Below, piece after piece: positions 1 through 13,185 of a stretch of DNA of 64,000 bases. The first letter of the stretch is position 1, and the number at the start of each line of letters is the position of its first letter. The DNA is from Ichthyophthirius multifiliis. Its lineage: Eukaryota > Ciliophora > Oligohymenophorea > Hymenostomatida. The translations under genes and the position numbers were made by a program. The notes under the pieces were generated by a model. That model was not told where the DNA came from and did not search any database. It saw only the letters and a list, made by a program, of their open reading frames with translations. The DNA lies in contig NW_004086103.1 of assembly GCF_000220395.1 (NCBI RefSeq), positions 1-64,000 of the forward strand. Reading direction: 5' to 3'.

Positions 1-902
1 TAAGTGCGATGAATTATCCTTTTATTTTTTTATATTCTTATATATTTATTGGTGTTCTTGACTTGGGGGTATATGGAGCTGCCATTACATTTAATTTAAG
101 TAGATTCTAAAATTTGATTTTTTTATTTATTTTTATTAAGAGAAAACCTTCTCTGTAAAAATGCTAAACTTCATTTTCTAGATAAGTATTTTTAAATAAT
201 TGGGATTTTTTAAAAACAGTAATTCCTATAGGAGCAATAGTTTTTGCAGATTGGGTAATATATGAAATATAATCAGGAATAGCTTCAAATTTAAAATAAT
301 CATAATATGCAGCTCATTTATCTTTATCGAATTTTAACACTAGTTTTTTTTGTTTTGCCTTAGGTTATTCTACTGCTAGTAGTACATATGTAGGGAACGA
401 AATGGGCAAAAAAAACATAAAATCAAGCTAAATAATATGGAATATATGGTATGTATATTATTTTTGCCACATAGCAATTGTGTGGCTTCTTTTAGGATTT
501 TTAAAAAAATAATGTGCATAAATGCTAACTAATGATCCCGATGTTTATGAAGCATTTTCTAATACTTATTATATTTTCTTATTCTAAAATAGTCTTGATG
601 GAATTCAAAATGTTTCTTCTGGTTATATAAGAGCTATTGGAAAAGAGTTTTTATGTAGTATGATTTTCCTTTTTTCTAATGGTGTTGTTGGAATAACTAT
701 GTGTTATATTTTAGCTTTTAACTTGAGTTAGGGCTTAAATGGCGTTTGGTGGGGATTAGTTTCGGGTATTGGAATTAATCTATTGCTTTAAATTTTGCTT
801 ATATTAAAAACTGATTTAAATGTGGTGGTTAAAGAAATTCATGAAAGAATGTCTAAAAATGATAAATAAATGGAAAATAGTATGCAGAGTTTTAGTTAAT
901 GA
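1..902 (+). CDS. MATE family efflux carrier, 3' part (left copy of a duplication)
   Basis: C-terminal part of a multidrug and toxic compound extrusion (MATE) carrier, a polytopic membrane protein expected to export organic cations or drugs by cation exchange. The 5' end lies outside the window; the frame enters with codon AGT at 3-5. With TAA/TAG as Gln the frame is open to TGA at 900-902. Alternating hydrophobic stretches and short motifs such as YVGNEMG and NGVWWGLVSG are MATE-like. The right copy at 16,010-17,552 is closely similar and supplies the missing N-terminal half. Near 405-430 the two copies differ by two compensating one-base changes, so this copy locally encodes a different peptide (EMGKKNIKSS versus EMGQKKHKIS) but returns to frame. 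Family call is firm; substrate is unknown. Confidence 0.85.
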
Positions 903-3900
903 AATATTTTTAATTATAAAAATATAATTTACATATATATTTATTATTCATATTAATAATAATTAGTAAATCATTAATAAATAATTTTTAAAAATTTATT
1001 TTATATTATTATTAAAGTTTTTATATTATTATTCAATAAAAATAAATATTTTGAATATATTATTTTACTATATATATTTATATTTTAATCATATTAATTG
1101 GGTAATAATACAAAATAAAAAATTTCAAAAATTTTATTTAAATTTTTATATATTACTAATTGAAAGCAAAGTTTAATAATTATTCAATATTATTATCAAT
1201 ATGTCTTAATCCATTATTTATTGAATTTATATAATCATAATTAAAATTAGTTTCACATCGAAATATAAATTACAGTCTTATTATCACCGATTCCAAAAAC
1301 AAGCCCTCAGATGATTCAATTTAATTACATATCAAATCTGAAAGATATGAAACTACTCATAGTAAATCCAAAGTTTAATTTAAGTCAATAAAGATAATGT
1401 TATATAAAATTATTTATTAATAGTACTTAAATATTCTTAGGCAATATTAAGAATTCTATAAATAAAATTTTGAGTAAAGAAATGAAATAAGTGTTGATAA
1501 TGCTTTTTTTATCTGGAATATTATCAGAATAGAAGTAGATTAATTCATAAAAGGAGCTAATCAGAAGCAAAAATATACGTATATGTCCTAGGATGATATA
1601 TAAACTAAAACAACTATAATTTTTGGCTTTTTAAATTTATTTTTTTCAAATTTTATTTGCCTCAAAATTAAAATAACTTGGAATTAAATAACTTAATGTC
1701 AAAATAAAAAAATTAAACTTAAATTTGTTAAAGATAAATAAGCTAATATCTTATTTTTGCTGCATGCTATTGTTTTTATAGGAATTACTACTTTTAAAAA
1801 CTCTAATTTTTTTTAAATTTCTGAATTATATTAATCAGATTCGTAAAGAAGGCTTTCTTTAATAACCAAAAGTCAGTTTATATTAAATAATATTGCGCGA
1901 CACTCTATATGCTCCTAAATATAAAATACTAATAAATATATATTAATATAAAAATGCAAAAAGTCTTTAATCCATTAATATAAAACTAAGATCTATAGTA
2001 ATTTTTATATTTTATGAGGGAAAGTTAAAAAAAGTAGCTATTGTAGTTATATAAAAATTAAAAAAGCTAAAATGCAAAGTTTTTGAAAATCAATCAAATA
2101 ATTAAAGTTAAACATAAATTTAAAATTTAAAAAATAATGTATTTAGATAATAGTTAAAAAATAAAAAATTTTAACATAACTATAATATAAACTACAACTT
2201 TAATTTTATCAAACCCAAAATAAACATCAGATCCAATCATAGAGCAGAATATCCATAACATCCCCCCACATTAATTTAAACCAAAAAAAAAATATTAACA
2301 AATGATTATCATAATAATAATAAAAGGTTAGAACAAAAAATATTAAAATATAGATAATATTTTAAATTAATAATATATAGTTTATAATTTACAAATAAAA
2401 TTATATAAAATAATATATGTCTCATTATATTATATATATATTTGTATTTATATTTTTTGAAAAAAAAATTCAGTATTTCATTAAATAATAGATGAGTATT
2501 ATAAATACTTAAATTATTATCGAAAAGTCTTAATAAAATTTCTTATATAATATAAGGAGCAAAAAATTTTAATAGGCGTTCAGAATTTCATATTAAGAGC
2601 CGAATAATGCTCTAAATGAATATGCATATATAAAATAATCAATAAACTTTTTGTACAAATATTTTTTAAAATATTTAAAACTATAATATAAAAATAATAC
2701 GATTATTCGTAAAAATGCGATATACCATGTAGAAAAATTAACTAAATAATGAATAATATATAAAATGGTTAATAAATACTACCATATCCATCTAATTCCC
2801 AGATTTAAATCCTATAGAACATATATCAGGAAAATCCTAAAATATATAATTGAAATATTAAAACATTAAAAACAAAGTCTAATAATGATTAAATTAATTG
2901 ATAAAATTAAAGTTGAAAAAAAATACCTTAATATTAAATATAAAATATGATATTAATTTAAGAATATAATTGCTTAAATAATAAATATAAAAAATATTAA
3001 ATAAAAATTTAATTAATAAAGCTTATATTTAATTATATATTTTTTTAATTAAATTAAAATATATATTATTTGCTCTAATCTATATATTTTTTTAAAAAGC
3101 CTAATCAAAAAAAGTCTAGAAAAATCATTAATGGTTTTTTTGTTGAGTTGAAAAGAAAATAATAAAAAAAGAATAAAATAAAATAAATAAATATTACATA
3201 TTGAACATAATATTACAAATAATTCAAATTTGAAATTTTCTTATAACTATTAAAAAAAAAATAGCATAAATTGTGTTAAAAAAATGATAATAAAAATGAA
3301 GAAAAAAATAATAGAGAAAAAAGAAAAAAATAGAAAAATATAAAAAATTAAGGAAAAAATAATAGAAAAAAAAAATGAAGAAAATAAAAAAATAAAATTA
3401 GAATAATAATAAAAGAATAAAAAATAAATATAATGTAATATATAAATGAAGAAAAAAAAATCAATTTAATTAATATTTAAAATTTCTGTTTATATATATT
3501 TAATTGTTTTATTATATTATTAAATAGTATAATTAGATATTTAAAATAATTTAGAAATTAAATTAACTTTTTAAATAAATTTTAAATAATAAAAATTTAT
3601 TATATTTATAAAGTAATAAAATATAATATGATGATAATATAAATTCAAATATTTTATTTAATTAATTAAATATTGAGTAATAATTTTATACACTGATTTT
3701 TTAAATTACTTCAGATAAAATTTATTATTTAAGCTAAAAATAATTAAAAAAATAAAGATATAAAAAGGCAAAAAAAAGCGATAGATAAAAAACAAAATTT
3801 TTAATATTTATTTTTATTAAAAAGGAAAAACATTATGTTAACTTTTTTATTACTCGATGCATTTAATTTTTACACTTTATTTTATTTCATTTAAATTTGT

Positions 3901-4300
3901 CCATGATTGAATAAAATAAATAAAATATTTTTAAATAATTTTTTTTAGATTATAAATATTTTGTTTCATCTTTTTATTTTTAAAGATTATTAAATTAAAT
4001 TATCTTTTAATTAATTTTTTTTATAATATAGAATATAAATTATATATATTTAAAATATTTCATTTTATGTTATAAAAGTTAATGAATTTAATTTTCAGTA
4101 AAAAGTAAGCATATTGTCACAATAATTAGTTTTTTAAAAATATTTAAGAACTTGAAAAAAATTATTTAGAATAATTTATTAAATTAGATGTTAATTAAAA
4201 ATTAATTAATTATAAAATTTGAATAATATAATATATAAAATTATCAATTGTAATTGTTATAATTTTTGTAAAATAATATGATTTTGTTAAAATAATCTAA
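903..4300. other. AT-rich intergenic block around the transposon remnant
   Basis: Apart from the transposase scraps nothing gene-like was found. From about 3,230 to 3,440 it is A-rich low-complexity sequence (runs like AAAAAATAGA). About 3,500-4,290 is alignable by eye with 18,800-19,570 in the right copy, so the duplication includes this non-coding spacer. Confidence 0.6.
1190..2900 (+). mobile_element. Decayed Tc1/mariner-like (IS630 superfamily) DNA transposon
   Basis: Broken transposase remnant. At 2,799-2,840 the frame reads PDLNPIEHISGK, matching the Tc1/mariner block around the last catalytic acidic residue (consensus like SPDLNPIEHxWG). About 80 bp upstream (2,715-2,750) NAIYHVEKLTK resembles the preceding DNAxxH block. 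Weakly protein-like stretches around 1,270-1,620 and 1,740-1,960 may be N-terminal and middle parts. Frame changes and TGA stops between the blocks show it is dead. Terminal inverted repeats could not be placed with confidence, so the ends are approximate. A shorter scrap of the same kind lies at the matching position in the right copy. Confidence 0.55.
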
Positions 4301-4309
4301 TGTTATTGT

Positions 4310-5000
4310 ATTTTCCATCTTATAAAATTTTTGATGGAATAGTAGAACCATATAATGCAATTATATCAACGAGCGAATCTTCAGAGCAGGCTGATTTTTT
4401 AATTATGATGGATATTTGTTAGAAAAATTAATGCTTTTCGTAAACTAAATATAGTAATTTAAAATAATTTGGTTTTTTAGCCCTTCTAATTAAAGGTTTG
4501 GGGATATAATTAAATACTAGCTTAAGAAAAAAATCCACTAATTTAACTCTTTTTCGAAATTCGAATTTATTTACAGGTTCTTTTACGCCTTTAAGTAGTT
4601 GCTTTAGAGGAAAAGTAGATAAAAAATAATAATAATAGTTTTTAATGATTATATTATGGATTTAAATAATGTTTTTTGCATCGCTATCCTAAATTTTCAA
4701 AAATTCTTACAAATACTGTAATTTTAAGAAGGAATTTTTAAACTTTTGGAAGTTTAGGAGTAAATAACGAAGGTTTAGGTTTTTTAATTTGAATAATCAG
4801 TTCGCTTTTTGTGAATCAAAATCAATTTTTGAAGTTTAAATATAATTATAAAAAAATGTTTGATACTATGATTAGAAGAAAAACTTTCTTGCATTAGTGT
4901 TTGCAAAAAGGAATTTATTATTAATTCGTTTTTTTATTTTCCTTTTAATATTATTAATCTTTTAATTCCTAATAAATTTTATTTATGTTTTTGTTGTTGT
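4310..5000 (+). pseudogene. Decayed coding-like stretch, possibly transporter-derived
   Basis: Broken protein-like sequence upstream of the MFS pseudogene, also present in decayed form at 19,600-20,060. A short GSFTPLSSCFRGKVDKK stretch (about 4,577-4,630) is vaguely like the loop after transmembrane helix 2 of an MFS carrier (GxxxGxLxDxxGRK). No long open frame remains in either copy, so the unit was probably dead, or dying, before or soon after the duplication. The identity is a weak guess. Confidence 0.3.
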
Positions 5001-5169
5001 TGATATTTATGTTAAAATAATTATCATAATCATAATCATAAAAAAATATTTATTCCATTATGTTTAAATTTTATATTTTACTTGAAATTAAAGTTTTTTT
5101 TTTTTTTAATTATTTGAAAAAAAAAAAAAATTATACTTAAATGATTATACAAATTTTAAATGTAATAAT

Positions 5170-6180
5170 GCAATGTAATATTATTTCATATAATAATTCA
5201 ATTAATTATTTATTTAAAGTTTAAAGGCATCTTTAAATATATTAATATTTTTATATAACATCCGCTATGTATTTATTATAGTATTAATTATCTTTGGAAT
5301 TAGGAATATCTAAATATAATACATATGATTATTATTAAGATGAAGATATGTCCCATTACACATTACACAGAAGAGATTCATTCTAATTTAGTAAATAGTA
5401 ATATAAATTACAAATTTATAAGGTTTTATTAATTTTAATTATATTAGAGAGGGCTATTTTTGGATAAATAATGTCAAAATTTCTAATAAATAAATTTAGT
5501 GTCGAAAGCTTATGATTGTAAGATATTTAATACAAATATTTGTGATTAATTTTTTTATATATAATATTTGTTTTTTTTTATAATTGCAAGATTTTAAATG
5601 AGTGTAGCTTTTGGAATGAATTTTTAACTCGTTTCATTAGATATAAAAAAATGTAATCCGATATAATTAAAAGGAAAACTAAGATATTGAGTTTTGGATT
5701 TCGGATATATCAGTGATAGATCTTTGTATAGCTTTTTGTATGAAATTAAAATAAGTAAGTAACAAATAATTAATGGAAAGACAAACTTTTTATTTGAAAT
5801 TTATAATTTTTTTTCATGAATTTTTTTGTGCTTTGAAAATCGCTAACTTATATTTTTTTTAATATGATACAATAATACATCTTATTATTATTAAAAAAAA
5901 TAAAGCATATAGTTAAGCATGAAATATAATGAAATTTTATTAAGAAGATTTAATGATCAAATAAAAAATAAATTTTTTTTGGAATTATTAAAAGAAAAAA
6001 TATATAGTAATACATGCAAAAATAAACTATTTATAAATATTATGTTGTAATATTATATTAAATTGCTGCTGTAACTTATTTTTTTAATTAAATTTTTTAA
6101 AAAGTCACAAATTATTATTATAAACTAAATATATTGTTATTAACTTAAAACATCATATGATTATTTTTAAATTATTTTTT
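5170..6180 (+). pseudogene. MFS sugar-transporter-type pseudogene (left copy)
   Basis: Degenerate copy of the intact gene at 20,488-22,008. Alignable by eye through the N-terminal acidic loop (a small tandem repeat of CATTACA adds bases near 5,356), the GRRK-loop region, the helix 4-6 region and the central cytoplasmic loop, fading out after about 6,130. Many substitutions, small indels and TGA stops break the frame, and the GRRK loop itself is lost. The C-terminal third is missing. It sits downstream of an open MATE copy, the mirror image of the right-hand block. Confidence 0.75.
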
Positions 6181-6189
6181 AGATAAAGC

Positions 6190-7289
6190 TATATGCTAAA
6201 AAAATGGGTAATAATTTTATTTATATTATTTTAATAATTTCTAAAATTTTAATAATATATTAAAATTAATAAATTATATAAAATTAAATAATTTCATTAT
6301 TTTTTTATCTTATATAGATTGTAAAGAAATATTGCAAATATATTTTTGATATAAAAAAAAATATTAAATTTAAAATGTAAAAAAAATATAAAAATAAAGC
6401 AAATAATTATATAAAATTAATTATAAAAAAAAAATATAAATAATAAAATTAACTAATTTGTAAAAAAAAAATTATATGAAATTAAAAAAATAAAATGAAT
6501 AAAAGTATATAAAAAAAAAAAAAAGTATAAAAATAAAAATAAAAAAAAAGATATATAATAAACAAATAAATAAATAAATAAATAAAATAAATAAATAAAT
6601 AAATAATTATAATAAATATTTTTTACAAACAAATATTTTATTTATTTTCTTATAAAAAATTTTATATTAATTTGCAAAATTATAATGCATTTAATAAAAT
6701 TAATACTTTTATTTATTTTTATAATACTTATTTTATATTAATTTTATATTTACTTTTATTTTATCTTTTTTTAAATTAATTATTATTTAAATATTATATT
6801 TTTTTATAATTTTTTTTTTATATTAAATTTTTATTTAAAATAAAATAAAATTCTCGTATATGATAAAAATATATATAAATAATCTTTTATTTTTTATATT
6901 TTTTTCTATTATTTTTTATTTATATATTTTATCTTTTTCAATAATTTTAATATATGATAATTTTTTACTATATTGAAATAAATTTATTATTGTAGCAATT
7001 TTAAAAAATCAATTTAAATTAATAAATTATAAATAATAACTTTTATAATATATCTTATAAATATTTAAGATAAATTTTTAATAATTTTTATAAAAAATAC
7101 TGATATAATAGTTTCATTTAAAAATCATTAGTTTATATTTATAATGATATATAAAAAAAATAAATTATTTATTATTATATTTTTATACTTTTTAATATAT
7201 AAATAATTTTTAAACAAATATTATTAAAATTTATTTATAAAATATAAATAGCAATTAATAATAATTTAATTATGAATTTAAAATTAATC
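6190..7289. repeat. AT-rich intergenic with AAAT-type microsatellite
   Basis: No gene seen. Contains poly-A and poly-T rich tracts (6,360-6,560) and an imperfect (AAAT)n microsatellite at about 6,561-6,606. This is the spacer in front of the REJ/GPS gene. Confidence 0.6.
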
Positions 7290-10200
7290 ATGATAAAAAA
7301 AATTATTTTAATAATATTCAATCAAATTTTAACATTATATTCTCAAAAATTAGTATTACTAAAATAATGTTTATTTAATAATTTTAGTTAAGTGGATATT
7401 AAAAATTGTGGTTTTGAAATGTTAGGATATATTATTACATTTAGTTAATCTAATATGTGTGATATATAAACTTATTTAGGCGGATATAATGTATGCGGAA
7501 GAGATTGCTCTATAAGCAATACAATTATATCAACAAAACCTTTGCATAGTTATTAAATCTAAGTTTCATATGTATTGATTGATTCATGGTAGAAAGACGA
7601 TAAATTGTTTATTACTATTAATGGAAATACAGTATTTACTATTTCAAAAGAATATTCAAGTAAAAATTTGTGTGGATCACCAACAGTAGGAGAAAAAATA
7701 TAAACTTCCTCATTTACACATAAAACTAATGAATAAAATATTAGACTTTCATTTACTAATAACTTGAATGAAAGTCCTAAAAATAAATCTTTAGGTATAA
7801 GGGAATTTAAAATTCATGCTTATTAATGTATGACTGAATGTGCAGGATGCACTGACAATAATTCTTGTAATTCATGTTTTGTAGGCTTTTATTTAGAAGC
7901 AGGTAGGTGTGTTTCGGCCTGTTCTAATAATAAATATGTAAATACTATAACTAAAACATGTATTGATTGCAATCATAAATGTGTAACTTGTTCTAATGCG
8001 ACTGATTGTGACACTTGCTTTCATGATAGAGTAATGCCTGCTTGTGGATGTCCTGTTCATTATTATGATAACTCTAATTACTAATAAGCTTGTTTTGCAT
8101 GTTCTAATATATCTGTTGGATGTTCTACTTGTGATAATAAGACGTGCTAAGCATGTTTGCCGCCGCGTTTTTTAGATATAAATTCATGTGTAATGGCCTG
8201 TCCTACAGGCAAATGGGGAAATACGACAAATAGATAATGCACAGCTTGCTTAGCTAAATTGTGACTTGTTCTAATAGCATTACTTGTGACACTTGCTTTT
8301 CAAATAGAGTTCCTTAATAATGTAATTGTCCTTAATATTCTTATGATCCTAACATTTTTAATTAAGCCTGTACTATGTGTTCTACTTTTTCAACTGGATG
8401 TGCTACATGTAGTGAAACTTAATGTCTCAAATGCATAACTCCTTATTATTTTTAATTAAACTCATATACATAATGTGATTCATGCTTAACTATAATGACT
8501 AAAATATATTTTAGTGATGATTTATTGTCTTTAATTATAGATTTTGATAATTATTTTACTAATTTAGAAATTTAACTACTTCTTACTAATTTATAAGATT
8601 ATTCTTCTTAATTATAATTTACTAATTAACTTTGTATAGAAGCATTGGATTAAGCTTTTGTTTCTTCTAAATTATAAGGAAATATTTTGTGCTCTTTTAA
8701 TAAATCTTAAAAAACACTTACAGTTATACTTGATACTGTTAGTACTATTAATAAGGATGATATAATAAAAATAAAACCTGGTGTATTCAAACTAACAAAC
8801 AATGGATATTATTGCCCTGATTTTCTTTAATAAATAACTGGAAAAGTAATTTTAGACACAAATCCAATTATAGAGTTAACTTAAACAAGTCCTATTTTGA
8901 TATGTTAATAAGCATAAATAAGAATATCTAGTGTTTCTAATTGTGGAAATAGAATGTTAAAATAAATTAATTGGACGCTTGTTTCTTCTAATGTAAATAC
9001 AGCAAATGAAATAACTTAAATAAATACTTAAATCTAATAATAAAATAACTAATTTGTTTTGAAAATTCCACCTTTATAACTGAAAAAATAAGGATAATAC
9101 TAATTCTAAGTAGATGTAGCTACCTAGTTTAACCAAACAGCAACTGCAAATGTAATAATATAAACTTTATCAGACACTTTAATAGACATAAAAGTAAAAT
9201 CTAACCCAAATTAAATTTATAGAAGTAATTTAGTGAATATAGTTGTTAATTTTAATATTTTATAATGTGAAGCTGATGGTAAAATATCTTATCAATATGA
9301 TAATTTTTATGAAGTATAAATAAAATAAAATGACAATTTAACTGAATAATTAAACATTGATTTTACATAATAAATTTAAGAAACTTAATTTTAATTTTAA
9401 ATTTAACCTTTTATTATGAAAGTGAATACAACAAATAATATATAAATTATTATTTCTTTAAAATCTAATCCTAAAATTACTCAATAAATATTATTCCCAA
9501 TATAAGTTCTTTCTAATCTTCCTTCAGTTTAAATTTTAGGAGGAAATAGATAATAATAACATTCTTAAAGTTTTGATCTCTAAGCAATAGTAGATGATTC
9601 TAATTTATCTTCAAGTGAAAAAATTTAATTAAAAGCAACTAATTATGGAATAAATATAAACTGGTAATGTATCAACCTCAGTACTGGAAATGATTGTAAA
9701 GATACATCAAATAATTTAATTGTTTCTCCAATTACATAAAACTTATAAATTAGCATATAAAAGAATATCTTATAGGCTTATTAATAATATTAATTTAAAT
9801 TATCAAGAACAAAAATGGAGTAACAACATTTCATTAGATAACAATTTTAATGGTTGATTATACTATTCCTCCTGTTAATATTACTATTTCTATTAATAAT
9901 ACTTAAAATACAATAAATTTAAATTAAGTAATATTTGCTTAATTTGATTATCAAGGAGATACAAATGTTGATAACTTAATAATTACAGGAGTTATTTTAT
10001 ATTAGAATTAATAAGTAAGTATAATATCAATAAATTAGAAATAATTTAGATTTTAAATTTGGGAATTATTTTTTGACTTTTAAAATTAAAATAAATTTGA
10101 ATTAATGTTTTCAGTTAGAAATCTAAATTTTATAATACCAACATTAATTTCTTATTCTTTAAATGCTAACCTACCTCCAACAAATTGTTTTTTTGAATAA

Positions 10201-13185
10201 GCTGTAAATTTTGAAGTTAGTAATATGTAAAGTAAATATTTCTTTTCAATAAATGGATGTATTGATACTGATTAACCTTTATCTTATTCTTTATATTTTT
10301 ATAAAAATAAAGATGATTATAATAATGAATTATTAAACGCATAATATATTCATAGGCATTTATTATCTGACTTCTCACCAAATAATAATATTGAAACTGT
10401 TTTACCTTTTGGCGCATCCTTAATTATGGGAGTAATATAAGACTCAAAAGAAGGAACAAGAAATATAACTTAATAAATTACAGTAAGCCAATATAGTTAA
10501 GATAGTTCTTCATATTACATATTTATAACTAATTGGTTTACTTAAACATAATAAAATAATTTAAATTAAAATAAAATTATTTATTACAATATGATTATTT
10601 ATGATATTATTAATCATGTGAGTGTCCTATAACTGCAAACAGATTCTTAGTTTATATAATTATATATTAATATTTTATTTGAGGTTTTGAATTAAATCTA
10701 ACAATTTATTAAAATATTGAATAAATAATAAATGATTAATAAAAAGTAATTAAAAATATAGTAATTTCTGACATAAAATAATATGAAAATTTTTTTTACT
10801 CTTATATTATAAGCATAAATAATTTAAAATATTTAATAAGTTGATAGAGAATCGTTTTTTCATAAATAAAATTTATTATTAGATAAATAATACATGTAAA
10901 TAATGAAAATGATATCGTAAACTTTGAATATGTTTTTGATTTCAAATGAGAATCCTATAAATGTTCTAAATATAATTTCTACTCAAACAATAACATATAA
11001 TGTTTTTTAAAAATAATATTTAAAACCATTTTAAAATGAACACTATGATAAAAACTAAAAAACTCTAGAATACTATATAAATTATTTAAAATATCCTTCT
11101 TCTGTAATAAATTATGATGAAAACTTCCCTTACTTGAAGAATCATCCTTTTATCATAAATGAAAAGGAAATAACTTTTGTATCTAATTAATAATAAATAA
11201 AAATTGATATTTTTTCATCCAACGTTTATAATTTATCTTAAGCAGTAAATAATGTAGGTGATTATATTTGCATATAAAATATTTAAGGCAAATGGGTTTC
11301 TAAAGATTGCATACTTTTATATTATACTAATGACTAAAATAAAATTTAATAATTTGTATGTTAATGCAAAACTCAAGGATTATCAACTCTTGTTAATGAC
11401 ATAAATGGAATATTTAAAGTGATTCGAATAAACGATTGGTATTTTTATGCTTCTTTGTGGACTTTATTTGCTACTACTATAATATATATAATTTAATTTA
11501 TATATTTATAATAAATAGATAATATTGAATACTAAAAAATGTAATAAAGCACAATAAAAAGAAATTAAATCACAGAAATTATTTTTAAAAAGAACATTAA
11601 AGATGAAGAACGAAATAAATAATTAGATAATATTTTAAAAAAAGATTAACAGATTTTTCAAATACAAAGCTAAAATTTTTTATAAACTCAGAATTAAAAA
11701 ATAAGTATTTTTTAAAAAAATATTATTTATAATAAGAAAATATTTATTTTTTTATATATATAAAAATATTTTTTTAACAATTTTATTTGAAAATAATAAT
11801 TTAACAAATAGTTTTACAGAATTAATTGTTATTAAAAAAAATCTATTTTTTTATTATATACATATTTTTTTTTATTTAATTTTTTAAAATTTTTTATTTA
11901 AATTTTAAAAATAAAGAATTTTGCTAGAGTAATTAGTAATTTGAAACCCAACTCTTAGATTAATTTTAATATTAAAATATCATAATAAAAAAAAAAAAAT
12001 ATATATAATCAATCAATTTATTAGGTTCATTGAATTTAAAATAGTCAGAATCTAAAAAATTATAAAAACTATAAAAAATAATACCATTAAAAGTCTAATC
12101 TAATACAATAGAAAATAATAATAATAATAAACCAATAACTGAAAATTAATAAAAATTATGTAATTAATTGCTAACAGAAGATAAGATGGAAACATTTATT
12201 AGACATAAAATTAGTAAATTATCTCCTTAAAAATAAGCTAAATATGATTTATAATAAAATAAATAAGAAGATGGCATATAAACTCAAAACGATTAGGATA
12301 AAATCTAAGATCTGAAAAATAATAAGGCTAAACCTTAAAAAAATACTTTTTATAAAAGAAAAAAACATTAATCTAGTTTAAATCAATTGTAAAAATAACA
12401 AAACTAGTAAATAAATAAAGATCTGAAAAATGATAATAAATATTAAAAAAATGTAAATGATAGTGAAAAATATTAAAAAGATAAAATAAAAATTAGTTAA
12501 TAATAGCTATAAAGGGATATTAAATCAAAATTTATTTACTAAAAATAACTCTTTATTACAAACAAATAATACAATTTCTGTTTATTATTAGGAAAATGAA
12601 TCTTTTATTGCTTAAAATTTTTTTAAATAAAGTCAAATTGTTTAAATTATAAGTTTACATGAATTAATTTAAATATTTATTTTTTTTAATTAATTTTTAA
12701 GTAGGCCTTTTAGAATAACTTAATAATATGTGAAATATATTATTCTTCTTACTGCTAATTATTTTTTATTTAATAATTTAAAAACTGTCTTTATAATCTT
12801 AGCTAATTATTTATTATTATTAAGTATTAACTTATTAATTATTTTAATAGAAAGTATATATAAATTGAATAAAAGAATAATTAAATATTTTATTTCTATT
12901 TTTTTTTTTTCTATAATCATAATTTGCTTTTACATTATCTGTATTAGTATTTAAAATAAATTTTATAAAGAATACAATAATTGGTTACCTTTTTATTTTC
13001 TAATAATTTTTTTTGATATTCTTATTTATTAAATTGTTTCTGCATTTATTAAATATAAACTAATTATGTAATATGTTTCTAATCAAATTAATAATAAATA
13101 TTATAGGATTAAAATATAGTTATTTAATATTCTTAATTTAGAAAATTTTTTAATGAACATATATAAAAAAAAATATTAAAATTGA
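7290..13185 (+). pseudogene. REJ/GPS-type cysteine-rich membrane protein gene with frame breaks
   Basis: Large surface protein of a ciliate family related in layout to polycystin-1/REJ proteins. ATG at 7,290 opens a signal peptide (MIKKIILIIFNQILTLYS). Next comes a sugar-binding-like N-terminal domain common in ciliates (about 7,580-7,820), then furin-like Cys repeats (CxxC-rich, 7,830-8,500), then a long REJ-like beta-rich region. A GPS-like cleavage motif follows (WVSKDC at 11,293-11,310, then FVCQCKTQGLSTLV), then a transmembrane helix at about 11,437-11,512. The C-terminal part (12,590-13,185) has several helices after a LSRPFRIT motif typical of the post-GPS region. Apparent one-base frame breaks lie near 8,263, 9,815 and 12,546, and 11,790-12,020 is unresolved (an intron is possible). 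Either a recent pseudogene or an assembly with indels; the long open stretches between breaks make assembly error possible. Confidence 0.65.

Noticed and set aside
8263-12546. Programmed +1 frameshifting as in Euplotes
   Set aside because: That mechanism works at AAA-TAA/TAG stops in a code where those are stops; here TAA and TAG are Gln and the breaks have no common slippery site.
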